Source: a virus. From it: a DNA stretch of 23,830 bases. The DNA is taken from IMG/VR virus record IMGVR_UViG_3300010970_000079, positions 1 through 23,830 of that record; one strand, 5' to 3'. Shown one piece after another: positions 6,117 through 13,263 of this stretch; the stretch's first letter is position 1; the number at the start of each line of letters is the position of its first letter. A program made the translations under genes and the position numbers. The notes below the pieces were generated by a model that worked only from the letters and a program-made list of their open reading frames with translations, did no database searches and was not told the origin of the DNA.

Positions 6117-6706
6117 AAAAATACAAGGGAGTCACGATTAATGGGTCACACTTTCCTGACAAGCCAATCTTAAATAACGTTAAGATTTCATTCAACGATG
6201 AGATCTTGAAGGAGTACATTCCAGCGATTGAGAAGATGGACATATCCAAGGGGCTTAAGCTGCTTTTAATCATAATGACGGACCATGAGGGATTCTATAA
6301 GGGGACACGAAGTTATAGAACAAACAACCCTGGGAACATTGGCAACACTGACTCAGGAGCGAACGTTAAGCTGTCATCTCTGACGGTAGGCATCCAAAGA
6401 CAGATCGACTACTTCACTAAGATAATTAGCGGTAGTTCTAGGACATATCCGATGAACAAGGAGGTGAACATCAAGCCATTCTATTCTGCTGAGATTGCAA
6501 AGAACATTAAGACGTACCAGATGTCTCCTTACCTTCCTGGGTATAGGTTCATATTTACTGGACAGCTAGACCAGTTCATAAAGATATACTCGACTGGAGC
6601 AAGGGCAGGTAATAACTACCTGAACGAGATCCTTTCGTTCTTCAAGAATCATGGCATCGTTATAGGAGCAGAGACGACGCTGTACGACATAAACAGAATA
6701 CAGTAG
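6107..6706 (+). CDS. Endolysin, lysozyme-like or transglycosylase-like glycosidase
   Basis: A 199-residue soluble protein with no signal peptide, expected to need the holin to reach the peptidoglycan. The core motif TDHEGF (Glu61) is followed by SYRTNNPGNIGN (69-80), a pair typical of lysozyme-superfamily peptidoglycan hydrolases: the Glu is the likely general acid, and the RTNNPGNI segment shapes the cleft. Next come LTVGIQRQIDYFTKII and a C-terminal helical part with GRLD-like YRFIFTGQLDQFIKIY and GNNYLNEILSFF. It overlaps the spanin gene by 10 nt and closes the cassette. Muramidase and lytic-transglycosylase chemistry cannot be told apart from sequence. The N-terminal 45 residues have no clear match. 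Confidence 0.82.
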   Translation: MEIEKYKGVTINGSHFPDKPILNNVKISFNDEILKEYIPAIEKMDISKGLKLLLIIMTDHEGFYKGTRSYRTNNPGNIGNTDSGANVKLSSLTVGIQRQIDYFTKIISGSSRTYPMNKEVNIKPFYSAEIAKNIKTYQMSPYLPGYRFIFTGQLDQFIKIYSTGARAGNNYLNEILSFFKNHGIVIGAETTLYDINRIQ

Positions 6707-6721
6707 GTCAAGGAAAATAAC

Positions 6722-6729
6722 TACCTTTG
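6722..6729 (+). promoter_or_regulatory. Promoter (TACCTTTG) of the 141-residue fibre-like gene
   Basis: TACCTTTG is preceded by ataac and followed by catt and the ATG at 6734, a 4-nt gap. No -33 TTG is evident. A leaderless transcript is predicted, ending at the hairpin at 7187-7220. Confidence 0.7.
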
Positions 6730-6733
6730 CATT

Positions 6734-7159
6734 ATGGGAAAAATAAATAACTATCCAGTTGAGTCGGTCAACGCAACAGACAGAATTTTAACTTCAGACG
6801 CAGTCACTGGCGCAACTAAGAACGTTACTCCAGAGGGCATCGTTTCTTATCTTGGGTCTAAGTACTACAACTGCTTACTAAACCAAGCATCAACAGCAGC
6901 ACCAGTTGCTACTGTGTTGGGTACAAATACGATTGGTACAATTGTGTGGGCTAGAACAAGTGCTGGAGTATATACTGGAACACTATCAAATGCGTTCGTA
7001 AATGACTCTTTATTTATTGTAGCAACCCCTACAGATGTTTTACATACGTTCTCAATAATCAAGACTTCAATAAATGTTATAACGCTTAAGTCATACTTGA
7101 GTGGGACGCTTAGCGACGACATATTAATAAACCAGGGACTAAAAATACAAGTTTATTAA
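6734..7159 (+). CDS. Short fibre-like structural protein
   Basis: A 141-residue protein with its own promoter and terminator, so it is expressed as a single-gene unit. The N-terminus (INNYPVESVNATDRILTSDA then TGATKNVTPEGIVSYL) resembles the attachment segment that begins many Bacteroidota phage fibre or head-fibre proteins. The remainder is Ser/Thr/Val-rich with beta-strand patterns (TIGTIVWARTSAGVYTGTLS; DVLHTFSIIKTSINVITLKS), fitting a small trimeric head domain. The second half is slightly more AT-rich. A head or tail appendage is likely; which one cannot be told. Confidence 0.7.
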   Translation: MGKINNYPVESVNATDRILTSDAVTGATKNVTPEGIVSYLGSKYYNCLLNQASTAAPVATVLGTNTIGTIVWARTSAGVYTGTLSNAFVNDSLFIVATPTDVLHTFSIIKTSINVITLKSYLSGTLSDDILINQGLKIQVY

Positions 7160-7186
7160 CCACTATATTATCAGCAATAACATACA

Positions 7187-7220
7187 GACCCACGAGCTTA
7201 TTCGTGGGTTTCTTTTTTTT
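7187..7220 (+). terminator. Strong intrinsic terminator
   Basis: A 9-bp stem (7187-7195 with 7202-7210; core ACCCACG paired with CGTGGGT) closes a 6-nt loop (GCTTAT) and runs directly into a T-rich tract ending at 7220. It ends the transcript of the 141-residue gene and lies only 3 nt before the next promoter. Confidence 0.9.
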
Positions 7221-7223
7221 AAC

Positions 7224-7231
7224 TATATTTG
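7224..7231 (+). promoter_or_regulatory. Promoter (TATATTTG) of the packaging operon
   Basis: TATATTTG follows the terminator T-tract and AAC. The ATG at 7252 lies 20 nt downstream, so this message would have a short AT-rich leader, unlike the 4-nt-gap promoters. It probably drives genes from 7252 through the portal. Confidence 0.7.
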
Positions 7232-7251
7232 TACAACTAAAATTAAATAAA

Positions 7252-7485
7252 ATGAAATTAACGTCAGAAGAATTAGAGCAGTTTACAACAGCAAGAAAAG
7301 AGTACTCAGAGTTGAGAAGCCGTCTATGTGACATCACGTTAGCAGAGGAGAGACTTAAAACTGACAAGCAGGTTACGCTTATGAACATTAGTGAGTCTAC
7401 AGCAGCTCTGTCAGAGTTACACGCAGAACTTCAAGAGAAGTACGGTGACGGAGCAATCAACATGTTAACTGGAGAGGTGTCATGA
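7252..7485 (+). CDS. Small coiled-coil protein upstream of the terminase
   Basis: A 77-residue acidic, helical protein. The ATG at 7252 (MKLTSEELEQF) is preferred because an earlier in-frame GTG at 7204 lies in the terminator hairpin, upstream of the promoter. Residues 3-65 form a heptad-like helix (EELEQFTTARKEYSELRSRL; AALSELHAELQEKYGDGA), ending in GDGAINMLTGEVS. I recall the YGDGxIN..TGE ending in small proteins of other Bacteroidota phages, without known function. The stop overlaps the next ATG by 4 nt. It may be a small virion or packaging helper. Confidence 0.72.
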   Translation: MKLTSEELEQFTTARKEYSELRSRLCDITLAEERLKTDKQVTLMNISESTAALSELHAELQEKYGDGAINMLTGEVS

Positions 7486-7712
7486 TAATCAGAAAGATAT
7501 CAATAGGCAACGACCTACTGAACGCCATGCACTACCAGGTTGGTAAGAATGCGATGGGCGGAACGGCTATCATATCTGACATCATAAAGAACAGTGAGGG
7601 GTCATACGACATCTACGTTCAGCGTGAGGAGGACGGAATCCCAGAGGTTATCATGTGGAAGAACATCGGTCACACGGTGGCTGTGTCGATAGAGTATAAC
7701 CTAGAGTTCTAG
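7482..7712 (+). CDS. Conserved small protein of crAss-like late operons
   Basis: A 76-residue protein starting in an ATGA overlap. Motifs IRKISIGNDLLNAMHYQVG, GGTAIISDI, YDIYVQ and a final SIEYNLEF give alternating strands. I recall similar short proteins close to the terminase in crAss-like genomes, with no function assigned. No membrane segment, signal or metal site is seen. Its place in the packaging operon suggests a role in assembly, but that is inference. Confidence 0.7.
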   Translation: MIIRKISIGNDLLNAMHYQVGKNAMGGTAIISDIIKNSEGSYDIYVQREEDGIPEVIMWKNIGHTVAVSIEYNLEF

Positions 7713-7714
7713 AC

Positions 7715-8278
7715 ATGACATCACCTAACTACTTCATTATAAAGCCATATAATGGGGTTAGGTATGACAACATCAGAAAGTTTGGTGACGTTGAGTTTAT
7801 TATATCTTCTTCAATTGAGGACCATACGGTAACTAATAGACTAGCCACTGTCATATCTACTCCAGACTGGTACAACGGTCCTATATCTAAAGACGATGTA
7901 GTCGTTGTGCATCACAACACGTTCAGACTTTACTACAACATGAACGGCAACGAGACTAGCGGATGGAGCTACATAAAGGACGACATCTACATACTAGACT
8001 ACGAACAGATATACCTATACAAGAAAGAAGGTGCTGGCTGGATGGCTACGTACCCTTACTGCTTCATTAAGCCACAAAGGAACGACGACTCGACGACTGT
8101 TCTTAACCACTACGTCGAGAAGAACTTGTACGGCACAGTTGAGTTCAAGCCTGAAGAGGTAGACACTGTAGACGTTGGGGACGAGATATCGTTCAAGCCA
8201 GGGTCAGAGTACGAGTTCAAGATAGACGGAGAGAAGCTATACAGAGTAAAAATAAACAACATATGTCTGAAGATTTAA
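7715..8278 (+). CDS. Probable tandem GroES-fold protein near the terminase
   Basis: A 187-residue protein that appears to hold two copies of a GroES-like beta-barrel. Copy 1 (about 5-105) has YFIIKPYNG, then TVTNRLATVISTP, ISKDDVVVVHHNTF, and DIYILDYEQIYLYKK. Copy 2 (about 110-187) has YCFIKPQRND, then NLYGTVEFK, VDVGDEISFKPGSEYEFKI, and GEKLYRVKINNICL. Each matches the GroES strand order RGEVLAVG, VKVGDIVIF, EEVLIMSESDILAI. Similar proteins with HHNxFR and EYEF motifs occur near the terminase in crAss-like and other marine phages. The tandem barrel layout recalls chloroplast Cpn20. I see no convincing mobile loop, so it may instead be a structural protein. It starts 2 nt after the upstream stop and overlaps the next gene by 16 nt. 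Confidence 0.6.
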   Translation: MTSPNYFIIKPYNGVRYDNIRKFGDVEFIISSSIEDHTVTNRLATVISTPDWYNGPISKDDVVVVHHNTFRLYYNMNGNETSGWSYIKDDIYILDYEQIYLYKKEGAGWMATYPYCFIKPQRNDDSTTVLNHYVEKNLYGTVEFKPEEVDTVDVGDEISFKPGSEYEFKIDGEKLYRVKINNICLKI

Positions 8279-8556
8279 AGGACAAAAAGAATAGGGTGCT
8301 AGTCGCTGCTGAAAAGGCTGTCGATGAGTTAATCAAGGTCCTTGAGATGCCTATCCTTACGTCTACCGAGGAAGACTTGACGGCAGACAAGATGAAGAAC
8401 GCTGCGTCGGCTAAGAGGTTAGCCTACGAGGATGCTATATATATGATTGAAAAGATAGAGTCAGAGAGGAACAAGCTAGACGCAGGCATTATACCAGTTG
8501 TGACACTTGGTTCTAATGGATTTGCTGAGGGTAAGATCAAGAAGAATGGAAGATAA
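8263..8556 (+). CDS. Small helical protein before the large terminase; small terminase candidate
   Basis: A 97-residue protein, helical and charged (DKKNRVLVAAEKAVDELIKV; LTADKMKNAASAKRLAYEDA; MIEKIESERNKLD). Its gene directly precedes and overlaps the terminase by 11 nt. The LTADKMKNAA...DA segment resembles short proteins found at this position in crAss-like phages. Small terminase subunits are short, helical and usually encoded just before TerL, so it is the best candidate here. No helix-turn-helix is clear by eye. The start at 8263 overlaps the preceding gene by 16 nt. Confidence 0.62.
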   Translation: MSEDLKDKKNRVLVAAEKAVDELIKVLEMPILTSTEEDLTADKMKNAASAKRLAYEDAIYMIEKIESERNKLDAGIIPVVTLGSNGFAEGKIKKNGR

Positions 8557-10780
8557 GTACGCACTATATAGGATACTGGACGACCACATCTCAGCCCAGA
8601 CTATCAGACAGAAGAACAAGGCTAAGTCATGGAAGTACGGCTACGACAAGGAATACGACGTGGTTGTTATATCTAAGACTGGTGAGATCGGTCAGGTATA
8701 CGAGATAGAGGGATTAATAATCGCCCTTCCTAAGGTATTTGAGAACATAGAGTCGGTAAATAATAAGTGGATACCGTCAGAGTATCCGAAGGAACTACAG
8801 CGCATCAAGACGTTCTTTGACTGGAATAGGTTCGACAACGAGTTTAAGTCTAAGTACGTCGACTATATCGAGGAGGAGTTTGATAGGAGAGACAAGGGTT
8901 ACTGGTTTGTTAACAACGGCAAGCCAACATACATAACTGGGACACACTACATGTACTTGCAGTGGTCCAAGATTGATATTGGTCTACCTGACTTTCGTGA
9001 GGCTAATAGGATATTCTATATACACTGGGCTGCATGTGTAGCTGACAGCAGGTCGTTTGGTCAGTGCTACCTAAAGAACAGACGTTCTGGGTTCTCGTTC
9101 ATGTCGTCGGCAGAAATGTCAGACACTGCAACACTGTCGAGTAACTCAAAGTTGGGTATACAGTCCAAGTCGGGATCCGATGCCAAGACAATGTTTACAG
9201 ACAAGGTCGTACCAATTGTTAACAACTACCCGTTCTTCTTTAAGCCACTTCGAGATGGTATGGACACGCCAAAGACTGAGATATCGTTCAGACTTCCAGC
9301 GTCCAAGATTACTAAGAAGAACATGAACGAGGAGAACACTAGCACCATTGAGGGACTGGATACTATAATTGACTGGAAGAATACGGCAGACAACTCCTAC
9401 GATGGTGAGAAGTTACTGAGACTAATTGAGGATGAGGCTGGTAAGGTCGAGAAGCCTAACAACATACTGAACGGATGGAGGATTAGAAAGACGTGCCTCC
9501 GTCTAGGTAGTAAGATTATTGGTAAGTGCATGATGGGGTCAACCTCTAACGCACTTGCAAAGGGTGGCGAGAACTACAAGAAGATGTTCAACGACTCTAA
9601 CGTCAACATGCGCTCCAAGAACGGTCAGACCAAGAGTGGGCTGTACAGCTTGTTCATTCCTATGGAGTGGAACTTCGAGGGCTACATCGACGAGTTCGGG
9701 TTCCCAGTGTTCGAGGACCCTAAGAAGCCAGTGCTTGGTATTGACGGAGAGATGATCGACATTGGCGTTATTACCTACTGGGAGAATGAGGTGTCAGCAC
9801 TTAAGAACGACCCAGACGCATTGAATGAGTTCTATCGACAGTTTCCTAGGACAACCTCTCATGCGTTCAGGGACGAGTCTAAGCAGTCTTTATTCAACCT
9901 AACGAAGATATACCAGCAGATCGACCATAACGAGTCTCTAATCAAGGATAGGGTACTTACAAGAGGTGGATTCAGTTGGAAGAACGGAGTAGAAGACTCA
10001 GAGGTAATATGGACTCCAGAGAACAACGGACGTTTCTTAGTCTCGTGGATACCACCGACAACACTCAGGAACAAGGTTGTGAAGGACAGACACGGAAACA
10101 GACAGCCTGGAAACAAGCACATCGGTGCGTTTGGTTGTGACCCTTACGACATCTCAGGTGTTGTAGGCGGAGGCGGATCTAACGGTGCACTCCACGGTAA
10201 GACAAAGTTCCACCTAGAGAGTGAGGCTCCAACTGGACAGTTCTTCTTAGAGTATGTAACAAGGACACAGACCGCAGAGATATTTTTTGAGGACGTGCTA
10301 ATGGCTTGCATATTTTACGGCATGCCAATACTTATAGAGAACAACAAGACTAGGCTGCTGTACCACTTCAAGAATAGGGGCTACAGAGCGTTCTCACTTA
10401 ACAGACCAGACAAGCACATATCCAAGCTGTCAAAGACCGAGCTAGAGCTAGGTGGTATTCCTAACTCGTCGGAGGACGTGAAGCAGGCGCACGCATCTGC
10501 TATCGGGTCGTACACAGAGGAGAACGTTGGGTATGACTTAGAGGGGACGTACAGAGATCCTGACGAGATGGGTAACATGTACTTCACCAAGACATTAGAG
10601 GACTGGGCTAGGTTTGATATAAACAATCGTACCAAACATGATGCATCCATTAGTTCTGGTTTAGCTATTATGGCTACACGTGAGTATATCATTAAACAGC
10701 AAACTGAAAATACGAAAATTTTGCTTAATTTTGCAAGGTATGATAACAGCTCATCAAAAAGTCAATTCAAGAGGCAATGA
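8546..10780 (+). CDS. terL: Terminase large subunit (TerL)
   Basis: A 744-residue DNA-packaging motor with an N-terminal ATPase and C-terminal RNase H-like nuclease. The length suits crAss-like TerL. The start is set at the ATG at 8546 (MEDKYALYRILDDH); 13 further upstream codons from an in-frame GTG are possible but lie deep in the previous gene. A divergent Walker A region is LKNRRSGFSFMSSAE (about 176-190), and Walker B with the catalytic Glu is LLRLIEDE (about 290-297). The nuclease shows an acidic motif GAFGCDPYD (Asp at about 532), a second block around FFLEYVTRTQTAEIFFED, and an ENNKTR stretch. Its stop overlaps the portal start (ATGA). The last 170 bases are more AT-rich and contain a possible internal promoter. 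Confidence 0.92.
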   Translation: MEDKYALYRILDDHISAQTIRQKNKAKSWKYGYDKEYDVVVISKTGEIGQVYEIEGLIIALPKVFENIESVNNKWIPSEYPKELQRIKTFFDWNRFDNEFKSKYVDYIEEEFDRRDKGYWFVNNGKPTYITGTHYMYLQWSKIDIGLPDFREANRIFYIHWAACVADSRSFGQCYLKNRRSGFSFMSSAEMSDTATLSSNSKLGIQSKSGSDAKTMFTDKVVPIVNNYPFFFKPLRDGMDTPKTEISFRLPASKITKKNMNEENTSTIEGLDTIIDWKNTADNSYDGEKLLRLIEDEAGKVEKPNNILNGWRIRKTCLRLGSKIIGKCMMGSTSNALAKGGENYKKMFNDSNVNMRSKNGQTKSGLYSLFIPMEWNFEGYIDEFGFPVFEDPKKPVLGIDGEMIDIGVITYWENEVSALKNDPDALNEFYRQFPRTTSHAFRDESKQSLFNLTKIYQQIDHNESLIKDRVLTRGGFSWKNGVEDSEVIWTPENNGRFLVSWIPPTTLRNKVVKDRHGNRQPGNKHIGAFGCDPYDISGVVGGGGSNGALHGKTKFHLESEAPTGQFFLEYVTRTQTAEIFFEDVLMACIFYGMPILIENNKTRLLYHFKNRGYRAFSLNRPDKHISKLSKTELELGGIPNSSEDVKQAHASAIGSYTEENVGYDLEGTYRDPDEMGNMYFTKTLEDWARFDINNRTKHDASISSGLAIMATREYIIKQQTENTKILLNFARYDNSSSKSQFKRQ
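10726..10733 (+). promoter_or_regulatory. Possible internal promoter (TAATTTTG) before the portal gene
   Basis: A TAnnTTTG match lies inside the 3' end of the terminase gene, 43 nt before the portal ATG, in a locally AT-rich stretch. There is no TTG at a suitable distance, so this may be chance. Confidence 0.3.
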
Positions 10781-13212
10781 TTAAACCAACAATAAGTGTA
10801 AAGAACGTACCATTTCCTAACCAGATGGCATCAGACACAGAGAAGTCATCACCAGAGTATGGGATGGCAGTCGCTCGTGCTATTGAGGGTGAGTGGTTTA
10901 AGAAGACGTCAGGAAATTCTTGCAGATACTACGACCAGGCTAATGACTTTCATCAGCTAAGACTTTACGCTAGGGGAGAGCAGTCAATCCAGAAGTATAA
11001 GAACGGGATGGCAGTTGATGGAGACTTATCATACCTAAACCTTGACTGGGCTATCGTGCCTATCGTGCCTAAGTTCGTCGACATCGTTGTCAACGGGATG
11101 CAGGATAGGATGTACGCTATCAAGGCAGAGTCACAAGACATTTCGTCAGCAGAGAAGAAGAACCTATTCCAAGAGACTGTAGAAAAAGACATGGTCGCTA
11201 AGGACTTCCTTAAGCAGTCCAAGGAGCAGTTCGGTGTTGACGCATTCAACGTTCCAGAGGAAGAACTTCCAGCTGACAACGAGGAGCTATCGATTTACAT
11301 GCAGTTGAAGTTCAAACCTAGTGTTGAAATTGCTGAAGAGGTTGCTATCAATACTTTGTTTGAAGTCAACGAGTATGAAGACTCGATAAAGCCAAGAATA
11401 AATTACGACATTACTACCATAGGAATCGGTGCTGCAAAGCACTCGTTCTTGCCAGGTGCTGGCGTTCAACTAGACTACGTTGATCCAGCTAACCTAGTGT
11501 ACAGCTACACAGAAAAGAATGACTTCTCAGACATCTACTATGTAGGAGAGGTTAAACAGATACACTACACAGAGCTAAAAAAGATTAACCCAAGCATCAC
11601 AGACGAAGACTTGCAAGAGATTAAGAAGTGGGGTAACGCTTGGTACAACGACTACACTATCATTGGTCAGCTACAAGACGACCCGTTCAACTCAGAGATG
11701 ATCTCGGTCCTATACTTCAACTACAAGACAGACAAGAAGTTTGTGTGGAAGAAGAAGTTCTTAGACAACGGTGGAGAGAGGGTAATAAAGAGAGACGACT
11801 CGTTCAATCCTCCAGTTGACGCAGAGGAGAGGTTCGAGAGAGTTGAGGCTACAAAAGACGTGTGGTATGAGGGAGTTTTAGTTCTTGGGTCCAACATGCT
11901 TGTTAGCTGGGACCTATGCAAGAACATGGTACGACCAGAGGCTGCAAGTCAGAAGGCTGTATGTAACTACGTCATCTCAGCACCTAGGATGTACAAGGGA
12001 AGAATCGAGTCTCTAGTAAAGAGAATGATTCCGTTCGCTGATCAGATTCAGTTGACACACCTAAAACTTCAGCAGGTCCTTTCGAGAGTTGTTCCAGACG
12101 GTGTATTTATTGATGTCGACGGTGTCAGCGAGGTTGACCTTGGTACTGGAGCAGCGTACACGCCACAAGACGCACTGAACCTATTCTTTCAGACTGGTTC
12201 GGTTGTAGGACGTAGCTACACTGGAGACGGTGAGTTTAATCAGGCACGTGTTCCAATCCAACAGCTGAACAGCTCAAGTGGTCAGAACAAGATGCAGGCA
12301 CTAATCGGTGCTTACAACTACCAACTCAATATGATACGTGATGTGACTGGACTCAACGAGGCTAGGGACGCATCGACTCCAAATCCAGACGCACTGGTTG
12401 GGCTTCAGAAGTTGGCAGCGTTAAACAGTAACATCGCAACAAAACATATCCTAGATAGTGGACTATCTATAACTAAGAGACTGGCTACGTGCCTATCACT
12501 TAGAATTGCTGATATATTAGAGTACGCAGACTTCAGAGATGAGTTCGCTATGCAGATCGGTAAGTATAACATCACGATACTTGAGGACATCAAGAACTTG
12601 TACCTACACTCGTTCGGTATCTTCATTGAACTTGAGCCAGACGCTGAAGAGAAAGCTCAACTTGAGGCTAACATTCAGATGTCACTCCAACAACAACAGA
12701 TTGACTTAGAGGACGCAATAGACATCAGGATGGTTAAGAACCTGAAGATGGCTAACGAGATCCTTAAAATCAAGAGAAAGAAGAAGCAGAAGGCTCTAGA
12801 GGACAGACAAGACATGCAGTCTCAGATTCAGATGCAGACTAACATGCAGTCACAGCAAGCTGCCGCAGAGCAGAAGCAACAGACAGCACAGATTGAGGCA
12901 CAGTCTAAGATTGCTATTAAGGAGGCAGAGATGAACTTTGCAATCCAGACCCTAGCAGCAGAGGTTGCTAGTAAGAAGGAGTTGATGCAGTTAGAGTTCG
13001 ACTACAACATGCAGCTTAAGGGCATCGAGACTGAGAACCTAACAAGGAGAGAAGACAAGAAAGAAGAGGCTAAGGACAAGAGGGTTGACATACAAGCTAC
13101 GGCTCAGTCAAAGCTAATTGACCAGCGCAAGAATAACCTTCCTCCAGTGAACTTTGAGAGTAACGAGGACAACCTATCAGACTTTGACTTGTCTTCGTTT
13201 GAACCTAGATAA
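10777..13212 (+). CDS. Portal protein, crAss-like
   Basis: An 811-residue protein expected to form the dodecameric ring at the packaging vertex. Support comes from position directly after TerL (4-nt overlap), length typical of crAss-like portals, an early YYDQANDFHQLRLYARGEQS segment, the DWAIVPIVPKFVDIVVNGM helix, the AYNYQLNMIRDVTGLNEARD segment typical of portal stem regions, and a long C-terminal extension. Residues about 640-770 are Gln-, Lys- and Met-rich coiled coil (MQSQIQMQTNMQSQQAAAEQ), and the end is acidic (SNEDNLSDFDLSSF). In crAss-like portals the C-terminal extension projects into the capsid. A 9-bp tandem repeat at about 11050-11070 encodes IVPIVP. Confidence 0.9.
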   Translation: MIKPTISVKNVPFPNQMASDTEKSSPEYGMAVARAIEGEWFKKTSGNSCRYYDQANDFHQLRLYARGEQSIQKYKNGMAVDGDLSYLNLDWAIVPIVPKFVDIVVNGMQDRMYAIKAESQDISSAEKKNLFQETVEKDMVAKDFLKQSKEQFGVDAFNVPEEELPADNEELSIYMQLKFKPSVEIAEEVAINTLFEVNEYEDSIKPRINYDITTIGIGAAKHSFLPGAGVQLDYVDPANLVYSYTEKNDFSDIYYVGEVKQIHYTELKKINPSITDEDLQEIKKWGNAWYNDYTIIGQLQDDPFNSEMISVLYFNYKTDKKFVWKKKFLDNGGERVIKRDDSFNPPVDAEERFERVEATKDVWYEGVLVLGSNMLVSWDLCKNMVRPEAASQKAVCNYVISAPRMYKGRIESLVKRMIPFADQIQLTHLKLQQVLSRVVPDGVFIDVDGVSEVDLGTGAAYTPQDALNLFFQTGSVVGRSYTGDGEFNQARVPIQQLNSSSGQNKMQALIGAYNYQLNMIRDVTGLNEARDASTPNPDALVGLQKLAALNSNIATKHILDSGLSITKRLATCLSLRIADILEYADFRDEFAMQIGKYNITILEDIKNLYLHSFGIFIELEPDAEEKAQLEANIQMSLQQQQIDLEDAIDIRMVKNLKMANEILKIKRKKKQKALEDRQDMQSQIQMQTNMQSQQAAAEQKQQTAQIEAQSKIAIKEAEMNFAIQTLAAEVASKKELMQLEFDYNMQLKGIETENLTRREDKKEEAKDKRVDIQATAQSKLIDQRKNNLPPVNFESNEDNLSDFDLSSFEPR

Positions 13213-13234
13213 ATGGGGGTATTACTTTTTTAGT

Positions 13235-13242
13235 TAATTTTG
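13235..13242 (+). promoter_or_regulatory. Promoter (TAATTTTG) of the scaffold and capsid unit
   Basis: TAATTTTG follows a T-tract (acttttttag) in the 51-nt gap between portal and scaffold candidate. The ATG at 13264 is 21 nt downstream behind an A-rich leader. No -33 TTG is seen. The transcript probably runs through the capsid gene to the terminator at 15786. Confidence 0.6.
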
Positions 13243-13263
13243 TAATAATTAAATCAAATATAA

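Noticed and set aside
7204-7251. Upstream start for the 77-residue protein
   Set aside because: It would place coding sequence inside the terminator hairpin and upstream of the promoter at 7224.
8507-8545. Upstream GTG start for the terminase
   Set aside because: It adds 13 residues of low-quality sequence (RVRSRR) deep inside the previous gene; the ATG at 8546 gives a sensible N-terminus.
9555-9755. Rightward frame of 66 codons within the terminase
   Set aside because: It is out of frame with a well-conserved gene and reads as Arg- and Thr-rich noise.
11050-11070. 9-bp tandem repeat in the portal gene as a regulatory element
   Set aside because: It encodes IVPIVP in frame within a conserved helix region and has no other signal.
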